64,000 bases of DNA from Bacteroidota bacterium (GCA_947447375.1 CANFJB010000011.1:25677-89676); one strand, 5' to 3'; shown: positions 33,852-43,611, numbered from the stretch's first letter. The notes: generated by a model not told the origin, from the sequence alone. Numbers and translations: made by a program.

Positions 33852-34265
33852 TTATCGTAAACGGTCAGCAGATTTTACGAGATCTTCATCCTTTTTGATG
33901 GCTCTATTGGCCAAAGCCAAGAAAACGATAGCAACAATAGGAAGGAACATCCCAATACCTTTCTCTGAAACTTGAACAGTTTCTCCAGATAAATTTAGCG
34001 AACGATATACAAATAATCCTAATAAAATTAAGTTCAATATGATAGTCAATCTGTTTAGAACAAATTGATGCTGTCTTTTTTTGAAATACATTATACTAAT
34101 TAAAGTTAATGTTGTAGACAATCCAAAAAGTACAGTATAAAAAGAATCGTTCATGAAATGAAATTCTTTTCCATCACTCATTGTAAATAGTGGAAAAACA
34201 AAAGGAAGTGCTCCTAAAATCACTAATGCAATTAATAAATAGACTGTTTGTATTCTTTGAATCAT
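33852..34265 (-). CDS. DUF4293 family membrane protein
   Basis: A 137-residue protein with four transmembrane helices (about 7-27, 43-62, 70-90, 103-122) and the opening MIQRIQTVYLLIA typical of the Bacteroidota DUF4293 family. No function is known. It is divergent from rho, with which it shares an intergenic region of 183 bases. Confidence 0.88.
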   Translation of the reverse strand: MIQRIQTVYLLIALVILGALPFVFPLFTMSDGKEFHFMNDSFYTVLFGLSTTLTLISIMYFKKRQHQFVLNRLTIILNLILLGLFVYRSLNLSGETVQVSEKGIGMFLPIVAIVFLALANRAIKKDEDLVKSADRLR

Positions 34266-34448
34266 TATTGTAAATTGTTAAAACAAAAATATTAATTAAA
34301 ATTATAAAAAACACTATGATTATTAATAATATTTTGTATTATTGCATAACAAATACGTAAGTACTTCATCCTTTGGAGATTTCATTTAAAAAAAAATCAC
34401 ACAATCTTTATTTATTATTCCACAACAATTAAATTCAAATAACATTTT

Positions 34449-36161
34449 ATGTTTGAGATTTCTGTATTAAAAGAAATGAAGCTTTCTGAGCTTCAAGAAA
34501 TTGCGAAAGCAGCCAACATTAATAAAATTACCGGCGTTAAAAAAGAAGCATTAATCAATCAGATTTTAGAAGTTCAAGCTTCGTTTTCGGGAGGAAATTC
34601 CGAGACTAAGTCAGAGAATACTAATGATGCTAAGCCAAAAAGAGCTAGAATTACTGTAGACAAAAAAGCTGAATCGATGTCTTTATTTTCTGAATCAGCT
34701 GATAAAGTTGAAGAAACAAAAGAAGCTGCTTATGATGAAGCTCCAGCAGTAAACCCAAAAGAACGCAAAGTTGTAAAGTTTAAAAAAGCCGATTTTGAGG
34801 CTAAAGTTGCAGCAAAAGCAGCTACCGAAACAATTTCTGAAAGCGATAACGCTGAAAACAATAGTGAGGAATCACCAGTTGAAAGACCTAAAAATCCAAA
34901 TCAGAAGCAAAACCCAAATCAAAAACAAAATCCAAATCAGAACCCAAATCATAATCCCAACCAAAACCCGAATCAAGCTCAAAACGGAAATGTAAATCCT
35001 AATTTTAAAGGTAAGAAAAGTAATTTCGGTCATTCAGACTTTGAATTTGACGGAATTATAGAGAGTGAAGGAGTTTTAGAGATGATGTCGGAAGGATATG
35101 GTTTTTTACGTTCATCGGATTACAATTATTTAGCTTCACCAGATGATATTTATTTATCGACTTCACAAGTTAGATTGTTTGGTTTAAAAACGGGAGACAC
35201 TGTAAAAGGAGTTGTTCGTCCACCAAAAGAAGGAGAGAAATTTTTTCCATTGGTTAAAATATTAAAAATAAACGGTCATGATCCACAAGTGGTTCGCGAT
35301 CGTGTTTCATTCGAACATTTAACGCCAGTTTTCCCTTCTGAGAAATTCAGAATTGCTGAAAAACAAAGTACAATATCAACAAGAATTATCGATTTATTTT
35401 CACCAATCGGAAAAGGACAACGTGGAATGATTGTGGCGCAACCAAAAACGGGTAAAACCATGTTATTGAAAGACATTGCTAATGCAATTGCTGCCAATCA
35501 TCCAGAGGTATATTTAATTGTACTTTTAATTGATGAGCGTCCTGAGGAAGTTACCGATATGCAACGCAGTGTTCGTGGTGAGGTTATTGCGTCAACATTT
35601 GATAGAGAACCACAAGAGCACGTAAAAATCGCCAATATTGTTTTGGAAAAAGCAAAACGTTTGGTAGAATGTGGTCACGATGTGGTTGTTTTATTGGATT
35701 CTATTACGCGTTTAGCACGTGCCTACAATACTGTTCAACCCGCTTCTGGTAAAGTATTAAGTGGTGGAGTTGATGCCAATGCTTTACAAAAACCAAAGCG
35801 TTTCTTTGGTGCAGCTAGAAATGTTGAAAATGGAGGTTCGTTAAGTATTATTGCGACCGCACTTACAGAAACAGGTTCTAAAATGGATGAAGTTATCTTT
35901 GAAGAATTCAAAGGAACAGGAAATATGGAATTGCAATTGGATAGAAAAATTGCTAATAAACGTATTTTCCCTGCCATTGATTTAACGTCTTCAAGTACGC
36001 GTCGTGACGATTTATTGTTGGATGAAAATACCCTTCAACGCATGTGGATCATGAGAAAGTATCTTTCTGATATGAACCCTGTTGAAGCGATGGATTTTAT
36101 CAACGACCGATTTAAGAAAACTAAAAACAATGAAGAATTTCTAATTTCTATGAACAATTAG
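34449..36161 (+). CDS. rho: Transcription termination factor Rho
   Basis: A 570-residue Rho, longer than the 420-residue norm. Order: N-terminal Rho_N helix bundle ([15 protein letters not shown], residues 10-45), a charged linker, an Asn-Pro-Gln repeat tract (about 149-184), the OB-fold RNA-binding domain ([16 protein letters not shown], about 205-280) and the RecA-like ATPase with P-loop AQPKTGKT and Walker [14 protein letters not shown]. It is a hexameric helicase that ends transcription. The insertion lies between Rho_N and the RNA-binding domain. A leader of about 100 bases precedes it; a -7-like TATTATTG is at 34337-34344. Confidence 0.97.
   Translation: MFEISVLKEMKLSELQEIAKAANINKITGVKKEALINQILEVQASFSGGNSETKSENTNDAKPKRARITVDKKAESMSLFSESADKVEETKEAAYDEAPAVNPKERKVVKFKKADFEAKVAAKAATETISESDNAENNSEESPVERPKNPNQKQNPNQKQNPNQNPNHNPNQNPNQAQNGNVNPNFKGKKSNFGHSDFEFDGIIESEGVLEMMSEGYGFLRSSDYNYLASPDDIYLSTSQVRLFGLKTGDTVKGVVRPPKEGEKFFPLVKILKINGHDPQVVRDRVSFEHLTPVFPSEKFRIAEKQSTISTRIIDLFSPIGKGQRGMIVAQPKTGKTMLLKDIANAIAANHPEVYLIVLLIDERPEEVTDMQRSVRGEVIASTFDREPQEHVKIANIVLEKAKRLVECGHDVVVLLDSITRLARAYNTVQPASGKVLSGGVDANALQKPKRFFGAARNVENGGSLSIIATALTETGSKMDEVIFEEFKGTGNMELQLDRKIANKRIFPAIDLTSSSTRRDDLLLDENTLQRMWIMRKYLSDMNPVEAMDFINDRFKKTKNNEEFLISMNN
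34893..35000 (+). repeat. NPNQ-coding repeat inside rho
   Basis: Low-complexity segment coding repeated Asn-Pro-Asn-Gln with Lys or His variants. It belongs to the disordered insertion of Rho and is a likely site of length change by slippage. Confidence 0.85.
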
Positions 36162-36183
36162 AATTTTGATATTTATAAATAAA

Positions 36184-36214
36184 AAAAACTTCGATGAAAA
36201 TCGGAGTTTTTTTT
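36184..36214. terminator. Bidirectional terminator between rho and the endonuclease gene
   Basis: Stem ACTTCGAT / ATCGGAGT (one G-T pair) with GAAA loop, A-run left and T-run right. Confidence 0.85.
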
Positions 36215-36230
36215 ATGTTGTAAATCTAAA

Positions 36231-37328
36231 TTAATTCACGCTAATTTTTTTCGTTATTGAATTATTATTAGAGGTCAACTTTAAAAAATAAAATCCTTTA
36301 GGTAAATTATCTAAAGTATAAGTTTCATTTGATTTTGTTGGGTTTTTGAATTCATTTATTATTTGCCCGTCAATAGAAATTAATTGGATGTCATCAATAG
36401 AAGTAGTTGTATTGATATAAATTGTCCCATTATTTGATGGATTTGGAAATACAGATAAGCTAGCAAATTCAAATTCATTGGTTGCTAAAGCACAAGCAGA
36501 AGACCAAACTCGGCAAACATATTCTGGGTGATCGATATAAGGATTTCTGTTTCCTTGAAAAGTGTAAACAGCATTGTTTTTTGCAATTTCATATGGGCTT
36601 ACAGGATCTAAATTGTTCCAAGTAACTAAAATACTAATAAAGGTATTGGTAAATACTTGGGTTGATGTTCCGTTGAACATAGAATAGGTCCAAGATGTAA
36701 TTTGATCTTCATATCTTGTTGCGAAATACAATAAACATCTTGCGATATCGCCTTTAAATTCATCTAATGGTTCGAAAACCGTACCTACATAACCAGCGGC
36801 ATAACCAGAATTAGTATTGCTACCAAGTTTAGAACCATTGGTAGAAGTCCAAGAAGCAACGTTCACTTTTCCGTAAGGAAAGTCGTTTCTAACTCCATTT
36901 ACTTTACCATCAGTTGGTAAAACAAAATGGGCGTCAGAATACATCGGATACGCAGATGCCCAAACGGATTGCGGCATAGTATGTTCTCTATTATAACAAT
37001 CTCCTTCGTTGGTGTAATTTCCACATTGTTGCGTTGTTGCTGAGAAATTATAACTATCTGGACCAGAAGGTTTTTCAGAGTAAACATCTAATAGGGTATT
37101 GTCATTTTCATAATAATGGTCTCTGTATGCGCTTTGAGTGAATAAAGTCCACAAACCACCATAATTTGAAGATGACGTAAGAGCATTTGTATTATTTTTT
37201 ATAATATTAAAAAGCTGCGTTTTCAAGGCATAACCAGTTCCTGTAGCAGAATTATAATATCCTTGAGGTATTTGAGCAAAGCTATTAAGACATAGAAGAA
37301 CGGCTAGAAAAGTATAAATTTGTTTCAT
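36231..37328 (-). CDS. Secreted endonuclease I with T9SS sorting domain
   Basis: A 365-residue exported nuclease. Signal peptide to about residue 18 (LNSFAQ), endonuclease I domain (about 25-270) with CYNREHTMPQSVW carrying the active-site His and Asn region and DAHFVLPTDGKVNGVR, then a T9SS type A C-terminal domain (about 290-365) starting SVFPNPSNNG and ending KKISVN. It should be released or displayed at the cell surface and degrade extracellular DNA or RNA. The fusion ties it to the PorQ-containing system. A -7 element is upstream. Confidence 0.92.
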   Translation of the reverse strand: MKQIYTFLAVLLCLNSFAQIPQGYYNSATGTGYALKTQLFNIIKNNTNALTSSSNYGGLWTLFTQSAYRDHYYENDNTLLDVYSEKPSGPDSYNFSATTQQCGNYTNEGDCYNREHTMPQSVWASAYPMYSDAHFVLPTDGKVNGVRNDFPYGKVNVASWTSTNGSKLGSNTNSGYAAGYVGTVFEPLDEFKGDIARCLLYFATRYEDQITSWTYSMFNGTSTQVFTNTFISILVTWNNLDPVSPYEIAKNNAVYTFQGNRNPYIDHPEYVCRVWSSACALATNEFEFASLSVFPNPSNNGTIYINTTTSIDDIQLISIDGQIINEFKNPTKSNETYTLDNLPKGFYFLKLTSNNNSITKKISVN

Positions 37329-37350
37329 AAAATTGATATTATTGGGGAGC

Positions 37351-37376
37351 CAAATTTAATCTAAAATTAGATACAA
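37351..37376 (-). promoter_or_regulatory. Bacteroidota promoter for the endonuclease gene
   Basis: Minus strand: TTG at 37376-37374, 15-base spacer, TAAATTTG at 37358-37351, about 23 bases before the start codon. The spacer is shorter than usual. Confidence 0.5.
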
Positions 37377-37431
37377 ATTAGCTATTTTATATTGAATGAC
37401 TTAAGGTTTACTTAAAGTTAGATTTATATAC

Positions 37432-38649
37432 TTATGAATTTCTCTCTAGTAAAGCCATATAAAATCCATCAAAGCCTGATTCTGAGGCTAGAATTTTAGT
37501 GTCTTTCAGGAATTTAAAGTTCTTACCCATTTCGGTATTTTCTAAAAAGTTTTTCACTTGTTCTTGGTTTTCCGATGGTAATACAGAACAAGTTGCGTAG
37601 ACTAATTTTCCTCCTGGTTTAACGATTCTTGAATAACTTTCTAGGACTTCGGCTTGTACTTTTCGGATATTGTCGATGAATTCTGGTTGGAGTTTCCATT
37701 TTGCATCTGGATTTCTTTTTAAAACACCTAAACCGCTACAAGGAGCATCAATCAAAACACGATCGGCTTTTTCTTGTAGTTTTTTAATCACTTTTGTAGA
37801 GTCGATTATTCGGTATTCAATATTAAAAGCACCATTTCTTTTCGCTCTTAATTTTAATTGCTTCAATTTACTTTCGTATAAATCCATTGCAATTAATTGC
37901 CCTTTATTTTCCATTAAAGAGGCAAGGTGTAGGGTTTTTCCTCCAGCTCCAGCGCAAGTATCTACAACTCTCATTCCAGGTTGAACATCTAAAAATGCAG
38001 CAACCAATTGAGAGTTAGCATCTTGAACTTCAAACATTCCTTCTTTAAAAGCATCGGTCATAAATACATTTGCTCTTTCTTTAAGCACCAATGCATCTGG
38101 TTGCTCTTTTAAGAAAGTAGTCTCAATATCCAAATCCATTAATAATGAATGTAGTTTTTCGCGAGTAGTTTTTAAGGTATTTACACGCAAAATTACTTTT
38201 GCAGGTTGGTTTTGCGCAGCAATTTCAGTTGACCAAACTTTTTCACCTAATTCTTTAACTCCTAATTCGTCCATCCAATCAGGGATAGATTCTTTTAAAG
38301 CTCTAATTTTGGATAATTCGTCAAAACGGCCTTTTATTTTTCGTTCAGGAGTACCTTCTAATTGTCTCCAATCGGGAATAGGATAACCTCTTAAAACTGC
38401 CCATACAGAGAACATTCTCCAAAGATTGTCTCTGTCAAATGGTTCTTTTACTTCGGCAATTTCAGCGTATAATCTTTTCCAACGAACAATTTCGTAGATA
38501 GTTTCAGCAACAAACTTTCGATCGGAACTTCCCCATCGTTTATCTTTTTTTAAAGCTCTCGCCACTACTTTATCGGCATATTCTCCTTCATTGAAAATCG
38601 CATTTAGGGAATCGATTGTAGTGTAAACTAAATTTCTGTGTAATCTCAT
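37432..38649 (-). CDS. RsmB/NOP-type RNA (cytosine-C5) methyltransferase
   Basis: A 405-residue SAM-dependent enzyme. N-terminal NusB-like helical part (about 1-130), then the methyltransferase domain with SAM motif VDTCAGAGGKTLHLA, DAPCSGLGVLKRNPDAKW and VYATCSVLPSENQ; the two Cys of DAPCSG and ATCSV are the catalytic and leaving-group cysteines of the family. The target is probably a cytosine of 16S rRNA, but RsmB versus RsmF specificity is not decided. Confidence 0.93.
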   Translation of the reverse strand: MRLHRNLVYTTIDSLNAIFNEGEYADKVVARALKKDKRWGSSDRKFVAETIYEIVRWKRLYAEIAEVKEPFDRDNLWRMFSVWAVLRGYPIPDWRQLEGTPERKIKGRFDELSKIRALKESIPDWMDELGVKELGEKVWSTEIAAQNQPAKVILRVNTLKTTREKLHSLLMDLDIETTFLKEQPDALVLKERANVFMTDAFKEGMFEVQDANSQLVAAFLDVQPGMRVVDTCAGAGGKTLHLASLMENKGQLIAMDLYESKLKQLKLRAKRNGAFNIEYRIIDSTKVIKKLQEKADRVLIDAPCSGLGVLKRNPDAKWKLQPEFIDNIRKVQAEVLESYSRIVKPGGKLVYATCSVLPSENQEQVKNFLENTEMGKNFKFLKDTKILASESGFDGFYMALLERNS

Positions 38650-38666
38650 TATATTTTATTGAAGTG

Positions 38667-38674
38667 CAAATGTA
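38667..38674 (-). promoter_or_regulatory. Bacteroidota -7 element for the RsmB-like gene
   Basis: Minus-strand TACATTTG matches TAnnTTTG, 18 bases upstream of the start. Confidence 0.5.
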
Positions 38675-38770
38675 CAGCTTTTTTTCAAAAGGAATTTGCC
38701 TGCTCAATTCGCAATTAAATGCTAAAATTAATCTTATGTGAAAATTATGGTTTTGAAATCAAAATTAATT

Positions 38771-38778
38771 TAAATTTG
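38771..38778 (+). promoter_or_regulatory. Bacteroidota -7 element for the TPR-apbE unit
   Basis: TAAATTTG matches TAnnTTTG, 17 bases before the TPR gene's start; TTTTG lies 15 bases further up. Confidence 0.55.
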
Positions 38779-38794
38779 TACCAATCATCAGAAT

Positions 38795-39488
38795 ATGAAA
38801 CCAACTCTTTTTATCTTATTTATTTTTTTTTCTGTGAGTTATGCCTTTTCGCAGACACTTAAAGACGAATATAAAGATTGTGCAGTTCAAAAATTTAATT
38901 CCAAAGAATATCAGGAATCCATTGATTATTTTACCAAAATAATTGAAATAAATCCAAAAGATTCTACAGCTTATAATGATCGAGGTTTGACCAAAGAATT
39001 ATTAAAAGATTTCAAAGGTGCAATAGAGGATTATACCAAGCAAATTGTAATTGATTCTACAAATGCTGACACTTATTTTTTTTAGGGCTATGGCCAAAGG
39101 TAAAATTGGCGATTTTAAAGGAGCAATTATTGATTATAAAAAAGTAATTCAAAGGGAATTTGAAAATGCTGATGCTCATTATTTCATGGGTTTGGCAAAG
39201 TTGGAATTGAAGCAATTTAAAGAGGCACTTTTAGATTTTAATGTTGCAATTAATATTAGAAATAATCATATTGATGCAATTTTCAGTCGAGGATGTTTAA
39301 AAGAACAATTTAATGATCTTAAGGGTGCTTTGAATGACTATGATTCAGTAATTAAATTAGATTCAAATGTGGCTGATTATTATTTGAAAAGAGGAAATTT
39401 AAAATTAAAAATGGGTCAAAAAAAGTCAGGTAATTCGGATTTACTTCGTTATGAAGATTTAAAATTAATAGCCAATAAAAATAAATAA
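38795..39488 (+). pseudogene. Exported TPR-repeat protein, frameshifted in a T8 tract
   Basis: Two overlapping reading frames together make one TPR protein of about 230 residues. The first (38795-39085) has a signal peptide ending AFSQ and two TPR-like units; it stops right after DTYFF at a TAG that follows eight T (39076-39083). The second frame continues seamlessly as RAMAKGKIGDFKGAI and three further TPR units to 39488. Removing one T restores the open frame. So this is a +1 frameshift in a homopolymer: mutation, phase variation or sequencing error. It precedes apbE by two bases. TPRs mediate protein contacts; function otherwise unknown. Confidence 0.88.
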
Positions 39489-39490
39489 AT

Positions 39491-40531
39491 ATGAAGATGA
39501 GAATTGTTTTAATGTTTCTATTTATTTATAATATCATTGGGGTATATGCTCAAGAAAAACCACTATTTATTGAGGGAGAAGCACAAGGAACATCGTATCA
39601 CATTACTTATTTAGATAAAAAAAATAGAGATTTTAAATCTAAAATAGAAAAGATATTAAGAAAATTTGATTTATCAGTCTCTACTTATATTCCAAACTCA
39701 ATCATATCAAAAATTAATTCTAATGTTGAATATGTTAAGCTGGATAAGTATTTTATAACTTGTTTTAATAAAGCTAAAGAAGTTTGGAAAAATACAGATG
39801 GCGCATTTGATCCAACGGTTTATCCTATAGTGAACGCCTGGGGATTTGGTCCTGGAAAAAAGCAACAAATCGAAAAACAAAAAATTGACAGTATGATGCA
39901 ATTTGTTGGATTTGATTTAATTGAAATTAAAGGAAATAAAATAGTTAAAAAAGATCCTCGAGTTGCCCTAGATTTTAATGCTTTTGCCCAAGGATATTCA
40001 GTAGATGTTGTTTCAGATTTTTTAATTTCAAAAGGGATAAATTCATTTGTAGTTGAAATAGGCGGAGAGGTTTATGCCAAAGGGAAAAATGGTGATGGGC
40101 TAGATTGGACGGTAGGAATTGAAAAACCAATTGATAATAAACTAGATGCTAATCCAATAAAAGCGATTGCAATACTCGACAATCTTGCTGTTGCAACTTC
40201 AGGAAATTATCGACGATTTGTTGTTGAAGATGGAATAAAATATGCTCATCATATAGATCCCAAAACGGGATTTCCAACAAAAAATAATCTATTAAGTGCT
40301 TCCGTTTTTTCAATTGATTGTATTTCTGCTGATGCAAATGCAACAGGAATATTAGTGATGGGATTGGAGAAAGCCAAATTATATTTAGCTTCACATACAG
40401 AATTACAGGCCTATTTAATTTACTCCGATGAATCCGGAAAATACCAAGTTTTTGTTACACCTGGATTAATGAATATTATTAAAGAAGTAGTGGAGGAGAA
40501 GGAATTCTCATTATTCAAAAATAATCAATAA
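39491..40531 (+). CDS. apbE: FAD:protein FMN transferase ApbE
   Basis: A 346-residue ApbE with signal peptide (to about residue 20, ending VYAQ) and family motifs GEAQGTSYHITY, DGAFDPTVYPIV, ALDFNAFAQGYSVD, VEIGGEVYAKG, SGNYRRF and the Mg-binding SADANATGILVMG. ApbE flavinylates target proteins by attaching FMN to Thr or Ser outside the cytoplasm. No obvious flavinylation target such as Rnf/Nqr is in the window; a DUF2271-like T9SS protein is convergent next door. It shares a promoter with the frameshifted TPR gene. Confidence 0.95.
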   Translation: MKMRIVLMFLFIYNIIGVYAQEKPLFIEGEAQGTSYHITYLDKKNRDFKSKIEKILRKFDLSVSTYIPNSIISKINSNVEYVKLDKYFITCFNKAKEVWKNTDGAFDPTVYPIVNAWGFGPGKKQQIEKQKIDSMMQFVGFDLIEIKGNKIVKKDPRVALDFNAFAQGYSVDVVSDFLISKGINSFVVEIGGEVYAKGKNGDGLDWTVGIEKPIDNKLDANPIKAIAILDNLAVATSGNYRRFVVEDGIKYAHHIDPKTGFPTKNNLLSASVFSIDCISADANATGILVMGLEKAKLYLASHTELQAYLIYSDESGKYQVFVTPGLMNIIKEVVEEKEFSLFKNNQ

Positions 40532-40532
40532 A

Positions 40533-40556
40533 AAAAGCACCCAATTGGATGCTTTT
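40533..40556. terminator. Bidirectional terminator between apbE and the DUF2271-like gene
   Basis: Stem AAAAGCA(C)CCAA / TTGG(A)TGCTTTT with one mismatch and almost no loop, between convergent genes. Confidence 0.7.
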
Positions 40557-40576
40557 AAATAATTTGAATAAGAATT

Positions 40577-41386
40577 TTAATTGTTTAAAACCACTTTATA
40601 ATTAGAAGTTCCATTGTCATTTGATACTGAAACGATATAAATTCCACCTACTAAATTCGATAAGTCAATTCTCTTATTAGTATTTGTTAAATCTTCAGTA
40701 ACTCTTTCATTATAAACTACTTTACCAAGAATGTTAATAATTCGAATGTTATTTACATCATTTTTAAAATCCATATTAATAATCCCGTTGGTAGGATTTG
40801 GAAAAATAGATACTTCTGGTTTTATAGAATACGAAGGAGAAGAAAGAACTGCTGTTATTCCTGTGTAATTAGCATCATCTGTAAATGTTGGATTTGTAGC
40901 TCCAGGTCCTTTTACAAATGGAAAATATCTAATTGCAGTTCCAGTAGTTCCATGGTTCCATGTTGACTGTACAACAAATTGATAATTTCCGTCTGCTACT
41001 AGATTTCCTGATGCATCTTTTCCATCCCATGTTACTGTTTTTGTAGACCAAGCAGCTAGGGTAGCTCCTGTAGTTGCGGTTGTTGTATTGCAAGAAGCAG
41101 AAGTAGCTGTTGATGTTACTCCACCGCTTGCTTTTGCAGCCCAATTGGGAAGGTGATCACTTGTACCGCTTCCAACATATCTGAATTTTGTTACGATAAA
41201 TGTACCTGCAGTTCCTGAACCTTGTTCTATCCAAACGGCTAAATCATGTTGTGCATTTCCATTGTAAGTGCTTGCATGAGAAGCTTCTGTAAATGTAAAA
41301 GTTCTAGATTGCACGGTTTGTGCATTAATTTTGATTGAAGTCATTAATATAAATGCAATAATGACAGTAAGTAATTTTATTTTCAT
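40577..41386 (-). CDS. DUF2271-like exported protein with T9SS sorting domain
   Basis: About 269 residues from MKIKLLTV at 41386 (a Met six residues upstream exists). Signal peptide ending NAQ, a domain (about 25-185) with RTFTFTEASHAS, HDLAVWIEQGSG, FRYVGSGTSDHLPNW and TVTWDGKDASGNLVADGNYQF that resembles DUF2271, then a T9SS type A sorting domain (SIFPNPTNGI to the end). DUF2271 genes often neighbour ApbE; a role in flavin- or redox-related surface functions is inference. It is Ser/Thr/Ala-rich and likely surface-exposed. Confidence 0.78.
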   Translation of the reverse strand: MKIKLLTVIIAFILMTSIKINAQTVQSRTFTFTEASHASTYNGNAQHDLAVWIEQGSGTAGTFIVTKFRYVGSGTSDHLPNWAAKASGGVTSTATSASCNTTTATTGATLAAWSTKTVTWDGKDASGNLVADGNYQFVVQSTWNHGTTGTAIRYFPFVKGPGATNPTFTDDANYTGITAVLSSPSYSIKPEVSIFPNPTNGIINMDFKNDVNNIRIINILGKVVYNERVTEDLTNTNKRIDLSNLVGGIYIVSVSNDNGTSNYKVVLNN

Positions 41387-41408
41387 ATAACAATTTGATT
41401 GCAATAAG

Positions 41409-41416
41409 CAAATTTA
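41409..41416 (-). promoter_or_regulatory. Bacteroidota -7 element for the DUF2271-like gene
   Basis: Minus-strand TAAATTTG matches TAnnTTTG and supports the start at 41386. Confidence 0.5.
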
Positions 41417-41494
41417 AAAAATTCTAACTTAAATTAATAAAATTATGTATTAAATTAAGTAAATCTTAAATTATGATGATGAATTTGCAGGTTA

Positions 41495-43456
41495 TTAGTC
41501 AACTCTATTTAAATGAATTTTTTCTGGTGGATGAAGTACCATTGGGAATTTTTCAATTTTCACAGAACTACTATCCAAACCAAAGGCTTTCTCTTCAGAT
41601 AAACTGAATTTCTTAATCAAGAAATAAGCACTCATAACTATTTTTTCATGCCATAATAAATCGCTATCATTTGATAGGAATTTTTCAGATAATACAAATT
41701 TGAAATCACCTAAAATATTATTTTTATTCAATGATTCATAACGGCTAGTAACATCTACTTCTCCATTTTTCACCATATCTTTTAAAACTTCTTTGAACAT
41801 CAAATTGATTTTAGTAGGTTCTCTAAATCCTAAATTAAAATCAATTCTAAATAAATCATCTTTGATGATTTCTGTTACTTTATATTCCGTTTTGTAGGGT
41901 TCGCTAAGAATATTAACGTGAACAAACCAATATAAATCGGCTCTTTTTGGGCGTTTTTGTAAAATAGAATACATTACTTTTTCTTCTATTTCATCAGTTC
42001 GACTAGCATTGGTCATGTAAACTAAATGCGTTGCATATTTTGGAATGGAAAAATCAGCACTTAATTCAGTTAATACTTTTTTGTAAGAATCAATTTTAAC
42101 AAACTTGGTATAGTTTTTACTAATTTTCTTTGCAAAATACCAGATAGTCATAATACCTATAAGTACCAAAGCAATAAACAAAGTTACATAACCGCCGTGT
42201 GGAAATTTATTAAGATTTGCTATTAAAAAACTAAATTCTATAATTAAGTAAACGGTGATAATTGGAGCGATTATCATCCACGATACTCTCTTTAAAATCA
42301 TATAAAAATTTAAAAGTACAGTAGTCATAATCATACATAATATAATTGCTAAACCATAGGCAGCTTCCATATTACTGGATTCTTCAAAGTGTAAAACAAT
42401 CATAATACAACCTGCTAAAAGAAGCCAGTTAATTGATGGAATATACAATTGTCCTTTTAATTCTGTTGGATATTTAATTCTAACTTTTGGCCAGAAATTC
42501 AACCTCATTGCCTCGTTTATTAATGTAAATGAACCACTAATTAAGGCTTGAGAAGCAATTACCGCTGCAAGTGTAGCAATTACGATTCCAAAAGGTAAAA
42601 ACCAACTTTCCATAATTAAGTAGAATGGATTCCCGTTTTTTCCACCTAGTGATTGTAAAGTAGCGCCTTCATGTTGTAACAAATAAGCTGCTTGACCAAA
42701 GTAATTTAAAACCAAAGTGGTTTTTACAAACATCCAACTGATTCTGATATTCTTTCTTCCGCAGTGCCCCATATCCGAATATAAAGCTTCTGCTCCGGTA
42801 GTACATAGGAAAACAAATCCTAATACGTAAAATCCTTCAGGGTGTATGGTTAATAATTGGATTGCATAATAAGGATTAATTGCTTTTAATACCTCGATGT
42901 GATTAAATACTTGAATAGCTCCTAATATTCCCAACATTCCGAACCATAGTAGCATCATTGGTGCGAAAAATTTACCGACTAATTTAGTTCCAAATTGCTG
43001 AATTGTAAAGAGTACAAATAGAATTCCAATTACAATTGGAATGGTATTAATATCTGGATAATATGTTCTTATTCCTTCTACGGCAGAAGCCACAGAAATT
43101 GGTGGAGTTATTATTCCGTCAGCAAGAAGTGCGCTACCACCAACAATTGCTGGCACTATTAACCATTTTACTTTTGTTCTTTTTACTAATGCATACAGAG
43201 CAAAAATTCCTCCTTCTCCATTGTTATCTGCACTAAGTGTAATTAATACGTATTTTATTGTAGTTTGTAAAGTAAGTGTCCAAAAAATACATGAAACACC
43301 ACCTAAAACTATATCAGAAGTTATAGTGTGAAGACCCAGAATGGCTTTCATTACGTAAAGTGGTGAAGTTCCAATATCTCCGTAAATTATTCCTAAAGTT
43401 ATTAATAATCCACCTAATGATAATTTACTGTGCAGATCGTGATGATGAGAACTCAT
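41495..43456 (-). CDS. kup: Potassium uptake protein Kup
   Basis: A 653-residue K+ transporter with 12 transmembrane helices in the first 450 residues and a cytosolic C-terminal domain. Hallmarks: LGIIYGDIGTSPLYVM near residue 20-35, GEGGIFALYALVKR, GDGIITP-like LADGIITPPISV, and TTGAEALYSDMGHCG. It imports potassium with protons. Length and motifs are normal. It is monocistronic with a -7 element just upstream and a terminator of the upstream gene further up. Confidence 0.96.
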   Translation of the reverse strand: MSSHHHDLHSKLSLGGLLITLGIIYGDIGTSPLYVMKAILGLHTITSDIVLGGVSCIFWTLTLQTTIKYVLITLSADNNGEGGIFALYALVKRTKVKWLIVPAIVGGSALLADGIITPPISVASAVEGIRTYYPDINTIPIVIGILFVLFTIQQFGTKLVGKFFAPMMLLWFGMLGILGAIQVFNHIEVLKAINPYYAIQLLTIHPEGFYVLGFVFLCTTGAEALYSDMGHCGRKNIRISWMFVKTTLVLNYFGQAAYLLQHEGATLQSLGGKNGNPFYLIMESWFLPFGIVIATLAAVIASQALISGSFTLINEAMRLNFWPKVRIKYPTELKGQLYIPSINWLLLAGCIMIVLHFEESSNMEAAYGLAIILCMIMTTVLLNFYMILKRVSWMIIAPIITVYLIIEFSFLIANLNKFPHGGYVTLFIALVLIGIMTIWYFAKKISKNYTKFVKIDSYKKVLTELSADFSIPKYATHLVYMTNASRTDEIEEKVMYSILQKRPKRADLYWFVHVNILSEPYKTEYKVTEIIKDDLFRIDFNLGFREPTKINLMFKEVLKDMVKNGEVDVTSRYESLNKNNILGDFKFVLSEKFLSNDSDLLWHEKIVMSAYFLIKKFSLSEEKAFGLDSSSVKIEKFPMVLHPPEKIHLNRVD

Positions 43457-43479
43457 AAAAATAGTTTAAAAAAAGTGTA

Positions 43480-43487
43480 CAAATTTA
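43480..43487 (-). promoter_or_regulatory. Bacteroidota -7 element for kup
   Basis: Minus-strand TAAATTTG matches TAnnTTTG, 23 bases upstream of the start codon. Confidence 0.5.
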
Positions 43488-43560
43488 TTACTATATAATT
43501 TAATATTGATTAATCATTGTGTTTTTTTTTAACAATAAAATTAAAATTTAATGATAAAAA

Positions 43561-43590
43561 AAAAGCACCGTTTCAAATACGGTGCTTTTT
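43561..43590 (-). terminator. Terminator of the repeat-tailed hypothetical gene
   Basis: Perfect stem AAAAGCACCGT / ACGGTGCTTTT with 8-base loop and flanking A- and T-runs. Confidence 0.93.
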
Positions 43591-43611
43591 ATTGATTTCG
43601 AAATCATTTAT

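Noticed and set aside
39051..39488. Separate gene starting at 39051
   Set aside because: The first codons are an out-of-frame overlap with the upstream TPR frame; the protein is better read as the second half of a frameshifted TPR gene.
38795..41386. Claim of a new multi-gene system around apbE
   Set aside because: The linkage is suggestive but each gene has its own orientation or a frameshift, and no flavinylation target is visible, so it is kept as a hypothesis only.
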